Shown one piece after another: positions 53,975 through 63,522 of a stretch of DNA of 64,000 nucleotides. Position 1 is the stretch's first letter. The number at the start of each line of letters is the position of its first letter. The position numbers and the translations under genes were made by a program. Origin of the DNA: Siccirubricoccus sp. G192 (GTDB lineage Bacteria; Pseudomonadota; Alphaproteobacteria; Acetobacterales; Acetobacteraceae); the NCBI RefSeq assembly GCF_019084075.1, contig NZ_JAHREN010000001.1, forward strand, positions 3,259,501 to 3,323,500. Reading direction: 5' to 3'. Below the pieces are notes generated by a model that saw only the letters and a program-made list of their open reading frames with translations, was not told the DNA's origin and did not search any database.

Positions 53975-55592
53975 TCAAACCCCTCCATTCGGCCAGCAAT
54001 TGGGCTCTCCGCCCGGCGGCGGCACCGGGCGGAGAACCGGCCTCCGCATCCAGCCCTTCAGCAGCGGCTCCGGCCAGGGCGCCAGGTAATGCGACCAGTC
54101 CGTGGTGCCCCGGAACACCGATTGCCGCGCCGCCTCGGGCACCGAACATTCCCGGCTCGCCGGCCAGGGTGATTTGGTGACCAGAAGGCTGCCCTCCATG
54201 GCCGAGCCCACCAAAGCCAGCACGGCGCAGGCCAGCAGCCCGGCGCGGCCCAGGCGCTGCGCGCGCCCGAGCGCCGGGACCAGCAGCGCCGTCGCGACCA
54301 CCACCGCCAGCACCGTCAGCGGTGCCAGGCCGCCGCGCGAGGTCATTTCGTTGCCGGGACCGAAGACATAGGCCGGCAGCAGGCAGAGCATCGCCACCGC
54401 CGCTCCGAAGAGCCAGCCCCGCACCAGGGCCGCGGCCGCAACAGCCCAGCACAGCACCTCGACTGCCAGGAACAGCGCCCAGGTCCCGAGTGCCTGTGCC
54501 GCGGGATGGGCGGAAAGCAACGCTCCATGGGGTACCGCCTCCGCCCCCGCGACCAGATAGAGGCAGATCGGCACGGCGAATCCAGCAGCAAGCAGATTGC
54601 CCGGCGCCAGGGCCGCGCGCCGGAAGGCTTGCAACCCGGGGGCCTGCCGCAGCAGCGCCGCCAGGGCAAGCAGTGCCGTCCCGGCCGCGCCCACCGGGCT
54701 CCAGAAGGCGCAGGCCGCCAGCGGCAGGGCCACGCCCCGCGCATAGCCCGGCGCCTGCCAGTGGCGCAGAAGCAGCAGCGTCACCAGCCAGGCTGGAAGG
54801 GCATGGTTCGGCGCCCAGAGCAGCCCCGTGACATGGCCGGTATACTGGAACATCCGCGACCACCACTCGCCGCCGCGCCCCCAGCTTCCCAGCGCGCCGA
54901 TGCCCGCCTGCCAGTCGAGCCAGGCATTGGGCAGGATATCGAGGCCATGGAACAAGGCGAAGACCCCCGCCATTACGGCGAAGGCGCGCCCTGGCCGGGC
55001 CGGTGCCGCAGCGCGCGCCAGGCTCGCCAGCAGCGCCAGCGCGAGCCCGAAGCCGATCCCCGCCCAGGCCCAGAGCGCCGCCTGCGCCATGCCGAAACCC
55101 GCCAGACGCCCCACCAACCCCGCCGGCAGGAAGAAGCCGAGCGGCGCGCGCAGCAGCCAATGGAGGTCATCCCCCCCGGGCATTGGCATAGGCTACCGGC
55201 CAGGGGCCCGCCGCCAAGTCGCGCAGCACCGCATCCCGGATCTGCCAGTCCGCCGTGCTGTAGACCAAGTGATGCGCCCCGGTAGCCCCCGCCCAGATCA
55301 ACCCGAGAGTCAGGCAGAGCGCCGTCATGCCTCGGCCGAGCGGCCAGGCCCGCCGCCAGCCCGGCGCCAGCAGCAGCGCCGCGACGCCCATCGCCCCAGC
55401 CAGGAGCCCCGCCCAGGGCGCCGCCCAGCCGGCGAGGAACAGCAGGCCGGGCAGCAGCAGATAGGCCAGCACCGCGATGCGCAGCCGGTCGGGCGCCGCA
55501 TTCCCCAGCACGGCATCCAGGTCGAGCCGCACCGCAACCTGCGGCCGGGCCAGGACCGGCGGGGCACCGCCCCCGAGATCGAGCGGGCTCAC
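53975..55592 (-). CDS. Polytopic membrane protein, apparent +1 frameshift in a seven-base run
   Basis: Large inner-membrane protein with at least ten hydrophobic helices; I do not recognise the family. Part one (GTG 55592) has helices such as AVLAYLLLPGLLFLAGWAA and ends WPVAYANARGG at a premature TGA. Part two continues DDLHWLLRAPLGFFLPAGL in the next frame to 53975. The junction is CCCCCCC at 55171-55177; removing one base gives ANARGDDLHWLLRAPLGF. The span is 1618 bases, one over a multiple of three. Motifs ILPNAWLDW, HVTGLLWAPNHALPAWL and FWSPVG resemble ArnT/PMT-like glycan-lipid transferase architecture, but only loosely. About 538 residues when corrected. Confidence 0.75.
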
Positions 55593-55768
55593 TGACCGGG
55601 GGCCCGCTGATGCTTCGGCGGTCTCTGGGCCGGCGAAAAGAAGAGATGCAAAGGCATGGGATTCCCGATCCTTGACGCCCCGGGCGCCAAGGGCAGCGTC
55701 TTGCGGTCAGCGGGCGATTTTGCGGCAGATGGGGCGGAAGGGTGGCTGGTCGCGGCAGCGTGTCCGGC

Positions 55769-57040
55769 TCAGCGCGCGATGCGCTCGGCCCCGCCCATCC
55801 AGGGCCGCAGCACTTCCGGCACCAGGATGGAGCCGTCAGCCTGCTGATGCGTCTCCAACACCGCGATCAGGGCGCGCCCGACCGCTACGCCGCTGCCATT
55901 GAGGGTATGGACGAAGCTGGTGCCCTTCCCTTCCGCCGGCCGGTAGCGGGCATTCATGCGGCGCGCCTGGAAGTCGCGGCAATTGGAGCAGGAGGAGATC
56001 TCCCGCCAGGCCCCCTGCCCCGGCAGCCAGACCTCCAGGTCATAGGTGCGGGCGGCGCTGAAGCCGGTATCGCCGGCGCAGAGGAAGACGCGGCGCCAGA
56101 CCAGGCCGAGTTCGGTCAGCACCCGCTCGGCGCAGCGGGTCATGCGCTCATGCTCGGCGTCGCTGTCCGAGGGGCGCGTGATGGAGACCAGCTCCACCTT
56201 CTGGAACTGGTGTTGGCGGAGCATGCCGCGGGTATCCCGCCCGGCGCTGCCGGCCTCGGAGCGGAAGCAGGGGGTGAGCGCGGTATAGCGCTGCGGCAGG
56301 CCAGCTTCGGCCAGGATCTCGCCGGCGGCGAGGTTGGTCAACGGCGCCTCGGCGGTCGGGATCAGCCAGCGGCCATCTGTGGTGCGGAACAGATCCTCGG
56401 CGAATTTCGGAAGCTGGCCGACGCCGTAGATGGTGGCCTCGTTGACGAGCAGCGGCGGCGAGACCTCGGTGTAGCCGTGCTGCTCGGTGTGCAGCGTCAG
56501 CATCCATTGGCCGAGCGCCCGTTCCAACCGGGCCAGGGCGCCCTTCAGCACGGTGAAGCGGCTGCCGGCGAGCTTGGCGGCGGCGGCGAAATCCATGAGG
56601 CCGAGCGCCTCGCCCAGCTCGAAATGCTGCTTCGGGGTGAAATCCAGGCGCGGTGGTTCACCGTGCTGGTGGAGCACGATATTTGCCGATTCGTCCCGGC
56701 CTTCGGGGACTTCGGGGTCAAGGATGTTGGGGAGGGACTCAAGGTTTTGGCGAATAGCCCGTAGATATTGATCGGGGTCTTCATTACGCGCGTGTTCGCT
56801 AACTTCCTCGACGTGCTTTTTCAGATGGTCAACCAACGCAAAGTCGTTTTGCTTGAGAGCCTGACCAATTTCCTTTGAGAGAGCATTTCGCTTTGCAAGG
56901 GCTCCCTCCCTAAGTGCTTGTGCTCGACGACAGGCTTCATCGAGGATGAGAAGAGTCGGGGCCACCGGCGCCAGCCCACGCCGCGCCATCGCCGCGTCGA
57001 AGCCCGCCGGATCGGCGCGGACCACCCGAATATCATGCAT
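55769..57040 (-). CDS. serS: Seryl-tRNA synthetase
   Basis: Class II synthetase, 423 residues. Motif 1 region [16 protein letters not shown], motif 2 [30 protein letters not shown] and motif 3 [16 protein letters not shown] are intact. Residues about 30-115 form the N-terminal antiparallel coiled-coil that grips the long variable arm of tRNA-Ser (its substrate gene is at 7.8 kb). The DNA for that arm (about 56701-56940) is only about 52% GC by hand count while the rest is near 70%, as if that segment were replaced by recombination. The reading frame is continuous throughout. It follows tatC in the same direction with 3 bases between. Confidence 0.95.
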   Translation of the reverse strand: MHDIRVVRADPAGFDAAMARRGLAPVAPTLLILDEACRRAQALREGALAKRNALSKEIGQALKQNDFALVDHLKKHVEEVSEHARNEDPDQYLRAIRQNLESLPNILDPEVPEGRDESANIVLHQHGEPPRLDFTPKQHFELGEALGLMDFAAAAKLAGSRFTVLKGALARLERALGQWMLTLHTEQHGYTEVSPPLLVNEATIYGVGQLPKFAEDLFRTTDGRWLIPTAEAPLTNLAAGEILAEAGLPQRYTALTPCFRSEAGSAGRDTRGMLRQHQFQKVELVSITRPSDSDAEHERMTRCAERVLTELGLVWRRVFLCAGDTGFSAARTYDLEVWLPGQGAWREISSCSNCRDFQARRMNARYRPAEGKGTSFVHTLNGSGVAVGRALIAVLETHQQADGSILVPEVLRPWMGGAERIAR

Positions 57041-57043
57041 GGC

Positions 57044-57853
57044 TCAGGCTTTCGTCTCGTCCTTGGGCGGCTTCGGCGTCATCCAGGTCGCCGCCAGGAT
57101 CGACAATTCGTAGAGCACCAGCATCGGCACGGCCAAGCCCACCTGGCTGATGACATCGGGCGGCGTCAGCACCGCCGCCACCACGAACATGCCGACGATG
57201 GCGTAGCGCCGGCCCTTCCGCAGCGTGTCCACGCTCAGGATGCCGACCCGGCAGAGCAGGGTCAGCAGCACCGGCAACTGGAAGGCCACGCCGAAGGCCA
57301 GGATCATCTGCATGACCAGCGAGAGATATTCGCTGACCTTGGCTTCCAGCTGGATCGGCAGGGCACCCTCGCCCGGCGGCGTCTCGAAGGTGATGAAGAA
57401 GCGCCAGGCCAGCGGGAAGATGAAGTAGTAGGCCAGCGCCGCCCCGGCCACGAAAAGGAAGGGGCTGGCCACCAGGAAGGGCGTTATCGCCCGCTTCTCG
57501 CTGCGGTAGAGGCCGGGCGCCACGAACAGCCAGAGCTGGGTCGCCCAGACCGGGAAGCTGAAGAAGACGGCGCCGAAGAAGGCCACCTTCAGGTAGGTGA
57601 AGAAGGCTTCGTAGAGCGCGGTGAAGATCATCCGCCGCTCGCCGCCACCCTGCTGCTGCAGGATATCGGCCAGCGGCCGCGCCAGGAAACCGTAGATCTG
57701 GGAGGAGAAGTAGTAGCAGAGCAGGAAGGCGATGGCGAAAGCGCCAGCCGACCACAGCAGCCGCTGGCGCAGCTCCAGCAGGTGGTCGATCAACGGCATC
57801 GGCTTGTCGTCGATCGGATCGTCCTGGTCGCGGGGCATGGTGGTGTTGCTCAT
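57044..57853 (-). CDS. tatC: Sec-independent protein translocase subunit TatC
   Basis: Core receptor of the twin-arginine translocase. The 269-residue protein has the six-helix topology and family landmarks: PLIDHLLELRQRLLWS at the N-terminus, FTALYEAFFTYLKVAFFGAVFFSFPVW (with the conserved Glu), YYFIFPLAWRFF, and FGVAFQLPVLLTLL. ATG 57853 overlaps the frame-corrected tatB stop by four bases. Its cargo in this window plausibly includes MsrP (RRTVLK signal). tatA is absent from this locus. Confidence 0.96.
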   Translation of the reverse strand: MSNTTMPRDQDDPIDDKPMPLIDHLLELRQRLLWSAGAFAIAFLLCYYFSSQIYGFLARPLADILQQQGGGERRMIFTALYEAFFTYLKVAFFGAVFFSFPVWATQLWLFVAPGLYRSEKRAITPFLVASPFLFVAGAALAYYFIFPLAWRFFITFETPPGEGALPIQLEAKVSEYLSLVMQMILAFGVAFQLPVLLTLLCRVGILSVDTLRKGRRYAIVGMFVVAAVLTPPDVISQVGLAVPMLVLYELSILAATWMTPKPPKDETKA

Positions 57854-58417
57854 GCCTTGAGGGCCGGCGTGGCGCTGGCGGCGGGCGGAAGGTCAGGCGG
57901 CGGCTCGGCGGGCGGCACGAAGGGCGGGGCTCCGGCAGGCACCGCCTCTGCGGCTGGTGCCGGGGCGGAAGGCATCGGGGAAGACGTCGGGGCGTGCGCC
58001 TCGGCCGGCGGGATGAAGGCGGGGGCCGTGGCGGCGGGGGCGGGCGGCCCCATCATCTCGGCGCTGCCGGCGGGCGCGCCAGCGCCCTCCATGGCGGCGG
58101 CGGGGGGGTGCCGAATAGTCGGTGCGCAGCGGGTCCTCGGTGAAGGTCTTCCGCAGGGTGCCGTCCCGGTCGACGGTCTTCTCGAATTCATTGCGGATGT
58201 TGAAGTTGCGGATCTCGTTGATCTGCTGGCGCACCTCGTCGAGATTCGCTTCCTTCACCAAGTCGTCCGCGTGCTGCTGGAACTCCCCGGCCATGCGGCG
58301 CAGCTTCTGGACGCCGCGGGCGAGCCCGCGCACGGCTTCCGGCAGATCCTTCGGCCCGATGACGACAAGCGCCACCACACCGATCAGCGCAATCTCGGAC
58401 CAGGCGAGGTCGAACAT
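57850..58417 (-). CDS. tatB: Sec-independent protein translocase subunit TatB, apparent +1 frameshift in G7 run
   Basis: Twin-arginine signal receptor partner of TatC. The N-terminus is canonical: FDLAWSEIALIGVVALVVIGPKDLP (short helix plus hinge) and the amphipathic helix AVRGLARGVQKLRRMAGEF. After the DPLRTDYSAPP segment the frame becomes Arg-rich and would end at 57893. Removing one base of the GGGGGGG run at 58102-58108 gives AAAMEGAGAPAGSAEMM and a Pro/Ala-rich tail ending at 57850, overlapping tatC by four bases. The 568-base span is one over a multiple of three. About 188 residues when corrected. Confidence 0.93.
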
Positions 58418-58551
58418 TCCGTCTCCGACCGCGGCGCGGGACGCCCCACCGGGACCGTCCGATGGGCAGGCTTCCGCCGCAAGGTCGCCTCCGTTAGCAG
58501 GAACACCAAGGGGTGTCGACGCGGCCGGCGCCGAAACTCCCCGCCGATAAT

Positions 58552-59607
58552 CTAGGGAGCCGGGCCCGGGAATACGAAGGCACGCTCGCGGTCCATCGCG
58601 ACGGTAACTTCCTGGCCACGCGCCAGCGCCGCCCCGGGCGGCATCCGGGCATGCAGGTGCAGCCGGCCGCCGGCACCATCCGCCACCGCCAGATGCACCA
58701 GCGTGGTGGCGCCGAGCAGGCGGCAGGCCTGGACCTCGGCCGGGGTGGTATCGTTCGGGGCCGCTCCGGGCGGCAGCAGCCGCAGCCCCTCCGGGCGCAG
58801 CAGCACCTCGGCCGGGCCGTCCGGCAGGGCGCAGGCGATGCTGCCGATGGCGGTCTCGGCCCGGCCGTCCCGGACCCTAGCCGGCATCCGGTTCACCTCG
58901 CCGAGGAAGGTGGCCACGAAGGGGTCGCAGGGGTGCAGATAGAGCTCCTCCGGCGTGCCGAGCTGGACCACCTGGCCGGCCCGCATCAGCGCGATGCGGT
59001 CGGCCATGAACATGGCCTCCTCGGCGTCATGGGTGACGATCAGCGCCGGGATGCCGGCGGTCTGCAGCACATGCAGCGTATCGTCCCGCACCTGTTCCCG
59101 CAGCCGGGCGTCGAGGCTGGCGAAAGCCTCGTCCAGCAGCAGCACCTGGGGGCGCGGGGCCAGGGCGCGGGCGAGTGCCACCCGCTGCTGCTGGCCGCCC
59201 GAGAGCATGTGCGGATAGGCATTGGCATAGGTCTCCAGCCCGACCCGGGCCAGGGCCTCCGCCACCTGCCAGGCACGCTCGCCGCGCGGGACCTGGTGCA
59301 GGCCGAAGGCGACGTTCTCGGCCACGGTCAGATGCGGGAACAGGGCGTAGTCCTGGAAGACGAAGCCGACATGCCGCTGCTCCGGCGGCACCTCCCTGCC
59401 CGGCTCGGCGATGGTCTGGCCGCCAAGCTCGATCCGCCCGGTCTGCAGGGGCTCCAGCCCTGCCACCAGCCGCAGCAGCGTGGTCTTGCCGTCGCCGGAG
59501 GGGCCGAGCAGGCAGAGGATCTCGCCACGCCCGACGGCAAGATCGATGCCGCGCAGCACCTCCCGCGGGCCATAGGCATGGCGGAGGCCGGTAAGGCGGA
59601 GGCTCAT
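58552..59607 (-). CDS. ABC transporter ATP-binding protein (FbpC/PotA-like)
   Basis: Importer-type ATPase of the CUT1/ferric-iron group, 351 residues. Walker A is GPSGDGKTT, Q-loop FVFQDYALFPHLTV, signature MLSGGQQQRVALARAL, Walker B VLLLDEAFASLD, switch VTHDAEEA. A C-terminal TOBE-like regulatory domain follows ATFLGEVNRMPARV. No permease or binding-protein gene is adjacent. Its ATG overlaps the scpB stop by four bases, so it is locked into the scpA-scpB transcript and sits where tatA is often found. Substrate unknown. Confidence 0.9.
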   Translation of the reverse strand: MSLRLTGLRHAYGPREVLRGIDLAVGRGEILCLLGPSGDGKTTLLRLVAGLEPLQTGRIELGGQTIAEPGREVPPEQRHVGFVFQDYALFPHLTVAENVAFGLHQVPRGERAWQVAEALARVGLETYANAYPHMLSGGQQQRVALARALAPRPQVLLLDEAFASLDARLREQVRDDTLHVLQTAGIPALIVTHDAEEAMFMADRIALMRAGQVVQLGTPEELYLHPCDPFVATFLGEVNRMPARVRDGRAETAIGSIACALPDGPAEVLLRPEGLRLLPPGAAPNDTTPAEVQACRLLGATTLVHLAVADGAGGRLHLHARMPPGAALARGQEVTVAMDRERAFVFPGPAP

Positions 59608-60242
59608 GCGGCCTGGGGCGCGGGACCCGATTCGCCGGCCCCCGGGGGGCTGGGCGGCGCGCCGAAGGGCAGGCCGGGCTCGTTCACCAACTCCTCCCGC
59701 CGCGGCAGGTCGGCGAGGGTCTTCAGGCCGAATTGCTCCAGGAAGCGCGGCGTGGTGCCCCAGAGGCTGGGGCGGCCGGGCACCTCGCGGCGGCCGCGCG
59801 GCGCGACCAGCCCGAGTTCCAGCAGCGATTCCAACGTGGTCTGGGAGAGGCTGGCGCCGCGGATCTCCTCGATCTCGGCCCGTGTCACCGGCTGGTGGTA
59901 GGCGATGATGGCCAGCGTCTCCATCGCCGCCCGCGGCAGCCGGCGCGGCACCTCCACCACGCGGGTGAGCGCCGGGGCGAGTTCCGGGGCGGTGCGGAAG
60001 GCGAAGCCGCCGGCCACCTCCACCAGTTCCACCGCGCGGCCGGCGCAGCGGGCGGCGAGCGCGGTCAGCACGGCGCGCGCCTCGGTGCCTTCCGGCAGGG
60101 CCTGTTGCAGCCGGGCGGGGGTGACGGGGCGGTCGCCGGCGAAGACCAGCGCCTCGGCAATGCGCAGCGCATGCTCGAACAGCGCCGGATCGGGTTCGGG
60201 CGCCGGCGGACCGTAGAGCTCCGTCTCAAGCGGCTCGGACAT
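59604..60242 (-). CDS. scpB: SMC-Scp complex subunit ScpB
   Basis: Winged-helix partner of ScpA in the condensin that organises the nucleoid. The 212-residue protein has the two winged-helix domains, with EALVFAGDRPVTPARLQQAL, FRTAPELAPAL and METLAIIAYHQPVTRAEIEEIRGASLSQTTLESLLELGLV. A Pro/Gly-rich tail ends the protein. ATG 60242 overlaps scpA by 17 bases; the stop overlaps the ABC ATPase start by four. Confidence 0.95.
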   Translation of the reverse strand: MSEPLETELYGPPAPEPDPALFEHALRIAEALVFAGDRPVTPARLQQALPEGTEARAVLTALAARCAGRAVELVEVAGGFAFRTAPELAPALTRVVEVPRRLPRAAMETLAIIAYHQPVTRAEIEEIRGASLSQTTLESLLELGLVAPRGRREVPGRPSLWGTTPRFLEQFGLKTLADLPRREELVNEPGLPFGAPPSPPGAGESGPAPQAA

Positions 60243-61011
60243 CGGGCTCCTCCGTTTGCAGCTCCGCCTGCCCCTCGGGGCGGCGGCGGATCAGGATGGG
60301 GCCGAAGGCGCGTTCCTGGCGCAATTCGATGCCGCCGCCGCGCGCCGTCTCCAGCGCCGCCACCAGGGTGCTGGCCAGGGCGGCGCGGCGCTCCACGGGG
60401 TCGGCCAGGCCGTCGGGCAGGAAGCGGGCCAGCACCGCCCAGTCCGGCAATGCACCGACCAGTTGGCCGAGCCGTGCCAGCGCGTCCTGCACAGTCCAGA
60501 GCTTGCGCGGCTTCGGCGTATAGGGGCGGCGGGCCAGCGCCCGGCGGCGGGCGGCGGCATAGGCCTGCAGCAGCGAGGGCAGGTCGGCGGCGATGGCCGA
60601 GCGATCCTCGATCTTCAGCGATTCGGGCGCGCCGCGGCCGAAGATGTCCCGCCCAAGCTGCAACCGCCCCGACAGCCAGGCGGCGGCGGCACGGATGCGT
60701 TCCAACTCGCGCAGCCGGTCGGCCAGGGCTTCGGCCAGGGCCTCGGCATCCTCGTCCGGGGCGGCTTCCTCCGGCACCAGCAGGCGGGATTTCAGCCAGG
60801 CGAGCCAGGCGGCCATGACCAGCCAATCGGCCGCAAGCTCCAGCCGCACCCGCCGCGCCTGTTCCAGCACGGCCAGGAACTGGTCGACCAAGGCCAGGAT
60901 GGAAATCCGCTCGAGATCCACCTTCTGGGCGCGGGCCAACTCCAGCAGCAGGTCGAGCGGCCCCTCGAACCCATCCAGCCGGAGATGCAGCACGGGCACC
61001 GGGGCGGTCAT
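60226..61011 (-). CDS. scpA: Segregation and condensation protein ScpA
   Basis: Kleisin subunit of the SMC-ScpAB condensin, 261 residues. The N-terminal signature FEGPLDLLLELARAQKVDLERISI and the helix VDQFLAVLEQARRVRLELAADWLVMAAWLAWLKSRLLVPEE are textbook. The C-terminal winged helix is present (AFGPILIRRR near the end). ATG 61011 overlaps the M50 gene stop by four bases. Its partner ScpB follows directly; SMC is not in the window. Confidence 0.95.
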   Translation of the reverse strand: MTAPVPVLHLRLDGFEGPLDLLLELARAQKVDLERISILALVDQFLAVLEQARRVRLELAADWLVMAAWLAWLKSRLLVPEEAAPDEDAEALAEALADRLRELERIRAAAAWLSGRLQLGRDIFGRGAPESLKIEDRSAIAADLPSLLQAYAAARRRALARRPYTPKPRKLWTVQDALARLGQLVGALPDWAVLARFLPDGLADPVERRAALASTLVAALETARGGGIELRQERAFGPILIRRRPEGQAELQTEEPDVRAA

Positions 61012-61724
61012 GCGCCCCGCCCATTGCCGGAGAGCAGCAGCACCAAGTCGAAGGCCTCCGCCACAACATGCCGTAGCGCCCAGCCCATGGGGTCGAACCC
61101 CTCGGCAAGCCGCGGCAGCAGGAAAAGGCCGACAAGCACGATCAGGATGCCCCAGCGCTCCAGCCGCATATAGGGCAGCGCCAGCGAGCGCGGCAGCAAA
61201 CCGGCAACGATTCGCCCGCCATCGAGCGGCGGGATCGGCAACAGGTTGAACAGGCCAAGCACCAAATTCGCCAGGATCGACAGGGCCAGGAACCGGTAGG
61301 CCCAGTCAGGTTGGCCGCCAGGAAGAAAGCCGCCCCAGGCCACCAGCGGATGCACCAGCAGCCCCGCCAGCCAGGCCAGCGCGAAATTCATGGCAGGCCC
61401 GGCCGCCGCCACCAGCATCATGCCCTGCCGGGGATGCCGCAGCGCCCAGATATTCACCGGAACCGGCTTGGCCCAGCCGAACATGAACTGGACTCCGCCC
61501 GGGGTAATCAACTGCCCGAGCAGCAGCACCCCCGGCACCAGCACCGTGCCCACCCGGTCCACATGCCGCAGCGGATTGAGGCTCAGCCGCCCCGCCCGCT
61601 TCGCCGTGTCATCGCCGAGGCCGAGCGCGGCATAGCCATGCGCCGCCTCATGCAGGGTAATCGCCAGCACCGTGGCAAGAACGGCCGCCAGCAGCTCCGG
61701 CAGCCAGGCGAGGTCGAAATTCAC
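61008..61724 (-). CDS. Site-2 protease (M50) family metalloprotease
   Basis: Intramembrane zinc metalloprotease of the small Rv0359/SREBP M50 type, 238 residues with about six helices. The zinc motif HEAAH is at residues 25-29 in the first helix, and the third ligand segment NLLPIPPLDGGRI is near residue 170. No PDZ domain is present, as usual in this subgroup. The start is GTG at 61724, overlapping the nagZ stop (GTGA); its own stop overlaps scpA. Substrate unknown. Confidence 0.9.
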   Translation of the reverse strand: MNFDLAWLPELLAAVLATVLAITLHEAAHGYAALGLGDDTAKRAGRLSLNPLRHVDRVGTVLVPGVLLLGQLITPGGVQFMFGWAKPVPVNIWALRHPRQGMMLVAAAGPAMNFALAWLAGLLVHPLVAWGGFLPGGQPDWAYRFLALSILANLVLGLFNLLPIPPLDGGRIVAGLLPRSLALPYMRLERWGILIVLVGLFLLPRLAEGFDPMGWALRHVVAEAFDLVLLLSGNGRGA

Positions 61725-62719
61725 GCCGCCGCCGCGAGATGCGCATCGCGCGCCGCCACCAGCGCAACGGGGTCGAGCGGCCGGAGCTGCCCCTCCATCC
61801 GCGCCCGCGCCTCGGCCAACCGGGATTGCGCCATCGCCGAAAGGGCCGGGCATTCCTCCAGCAACGCGGCGGTCTCGGCGGGGTCGCCGTTGCAATGCAG
61901 CACCAGGTCGCAGCCGGCGGCGATGGCCTGCCGCGCCAATGCCCCAGGCTCCCCGCGCAGCGCCTTCATGCAGAGATCGTCGCTCACCAGCACGCCGTCG
62001 AAGCCGATGGCGCCACGGATGACCCGGCCGATGACGCCGGGGGAGAGGGTCGCCGGCCGCTCCGGATCCAGCGCCCCGTATAATATATGCGCGGTCATGG
62101 CCCAGGCGCCGCTATCGGCCAGGGCGGCGAAGGGGCCGCAATCGAGCGCCAGCAGGTCGCGCCCCGCGGCCACGCGCGGCAATCCCAGATGGCTGTCCAC
62201 CGTGGCGCGGCCATGGCCGGGGATGTGCTTGACCACCGGCACGCAGCCGGCCTCCTGCAGGCCCAGCACCCAGGCGCGGGCCAGCCGCGCCACCTCCGCC
62301 GGATCTTCCGCGAAGGCGCGGTCGCCGATGATGTCGTGCTGGCCGGGCAGGCGCAGGTCCAGCACCGGGGCGCAGACCACATCGAAGCCGGCATCGTGGC
62401 AGGCGAGGCCGAGCAGCGCGGCATTGGCGCGCACCGCTTCCTCTGGCAGGCCCTCGAAGGCAGCAGCGGGAGGGAAGGTCGGCCAATGCGGCGGCCGCAG
62501 CCGGGCGACACGGCCACCCTCCTGGTCCACCAGGATCGGCGCCCCCTCCCCCAATTCGGCGCGGATATCGGCGGTGAGGCGGCGAAGCTGCTCCGGGTCC
62601 TGGATGTTTCGGGCAAAGAGGATAGCGCCGAGTGGCGGCGCCAGGCGCCAGGACGCCGCCTCCTCCGCCGTCAGGGCCGGGCCCGAAAGCCCGACGATTG
62701 CCGCCCTCGGTTGCGCCAT
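61721..62719 (-). CDS. nagZ: Beta-N-acetylhexosaminidase
   Basis: Cytoplasmic GH3 enzyme that removes GlcNAc from anhydro-muropeptides during murein recycling. The 332-residue protein has VDQEGGRVARLRPP, the catalytic loop KHIPGHGRATVDSH and the nucleophile Asp in VLVSDDLCMKAL. It lies between the SPOR protein gene (8 bases upstream) and the M50 gene (4-base overlap), the usual alphaproteobacterial order, and complements the lytic transglycosylases at 4-5 kb and 25.8 kb. Confidence 0.95.
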   Translation of the reverse strand: MAQPRAAIVGLSGPALTAEEAASWRLAPPLGAILFARNIQDPEQLRRLTADIRAELGEGAPILVDQEGGRVARLRPPHWPTFPPAAAFEGLPEEAVRANAALLGLACHDAGFDVVCAPVLDLRLPGQHDIIGDRAFAEDPAEVARLARAWVLGLQEAGCVPVVKHIPGHGRATVDSHLGLPRVAAGRDLLALDCGPFAALADSGAWAMTAHILYGALDPERPATLSPGVIGRVIRGAIGFDGVLVSDDLCMKALRGEPGALARQAIAAGCDLVLHCNGDPAETAALLEECPALSAMAQSRLAEARARMEGQLRPLDPVALVAARDAHLAAAA

Positions 62720-62727
62720 GGAGGGGG

Positions 62728-63522
62728 TCAGGAGCCCAGGACGGCGCAGTTGCCGCCCTTGTCGCGCACCGCCTCGCAGAGTGCCCGCGCCGCGGCCTGG
62801 TCGGCGAGGCCGCCGGTGCGGAGGCGGTACAGCGTTGCCTGGCCCTCACGCTCCAGCCGTGTGATGCGGGGCTGGAAGCCGGCGAGTTCCGGCACCCGGC
62901 GCTGCAGCCGCTCCCATTCCGTCTTCGCCGCGGCCTCGGAGGACAGGGCGCCAAGCTGGATCTGCTGGCGGCCACCCGCCACCGGCTGGAGTGCGGGCGC
63001 GGCAGGCTCCACGGCGGCCGGCGCCGCCGCGGGCTGTGCGGGAACCGCCTGGGCCAGGCGTGGTGCCGGCTGGGCAGGCGCGGTGGGAGGCACGGCCGGC
63101 TCCTCCGGCGCGAAGGCCACCGGCGCCGGCAGGGGCGCGGCCGGCGGCGCCACCACCGCAGGCGCGGGTGGCGCCGCCTGCTGGCGCAGGACGTCCAGCG
63201 CCGGCATCTCCGGGCCGGCATCCAGCCGTGCCGTGGCGCTCTGGCTGCGCTCCGCCGCGCGGCGGACCGAGGGCGGTTCCAGCACGAGCTGATCCTGGTT
63301 CGGCACCAGCAGCCCGCCTGGATTCTCCGGCCGGATCTTCAGCGGGCGCGAATCCGCCTCGATCACCGGCACCGGGCGCGGCCCCATGCGGGAAATGCCC
63401 CAGGCCACCGCTCCGCCCAATGCCGCGACGCCGAGCAGCCCGCCCGCCACCACGAGCATGCGCCCGGACACAGCCGACTTTTCCGGGCGCTGGCGCCAGG
63501 ATGGAACCGTGATGTCGCTCAC
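62728..63522 (-). CDS. SPOR domain-containing protein
   Basis: A 264-residue single-pass protein: short cytoplasmic N-terminus, one helix (MLVVAGGLLGVAALGGAVAWGI, about residues 22-43), a long Pro/Ala-rich periplasmic linker, and a C-terminal SPOR domain from about residue 185 (QIQLGALSSEAAAKTEWERLQRR ... YRLRTGGLADQAAARALCEAVR). SPOR domains bind denuded septal glycan, so a division role is likely. The start is GTG at 63522, overlapping the frame-corrected argS stop by four bases (GTGA). Confidence 0.9.
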   Translation of the reverse strand: MSDITVPSWRQRPEKSAVSGRMLVVAGGLLGVAALGGAVAWGISRMGPRPVPVIEADSRPLKIRPENPGGLLVPNQDQLVLEPPSVRRAAERSQSATARLDAGPEMPALDVLRQQAAPPAPAVVAPPAAPLPAPVAFAPEEPAVPPTAPAQPAPRLAQAVPAQPAAAPAAVEPAAPALQPVAGGRQQIQLGALSSEAAAKTEWERLQRRVPELAGFQPRITRLEREGQATLYRLRTGGLADQAAARALCEAVRDKGGNCAVLGS

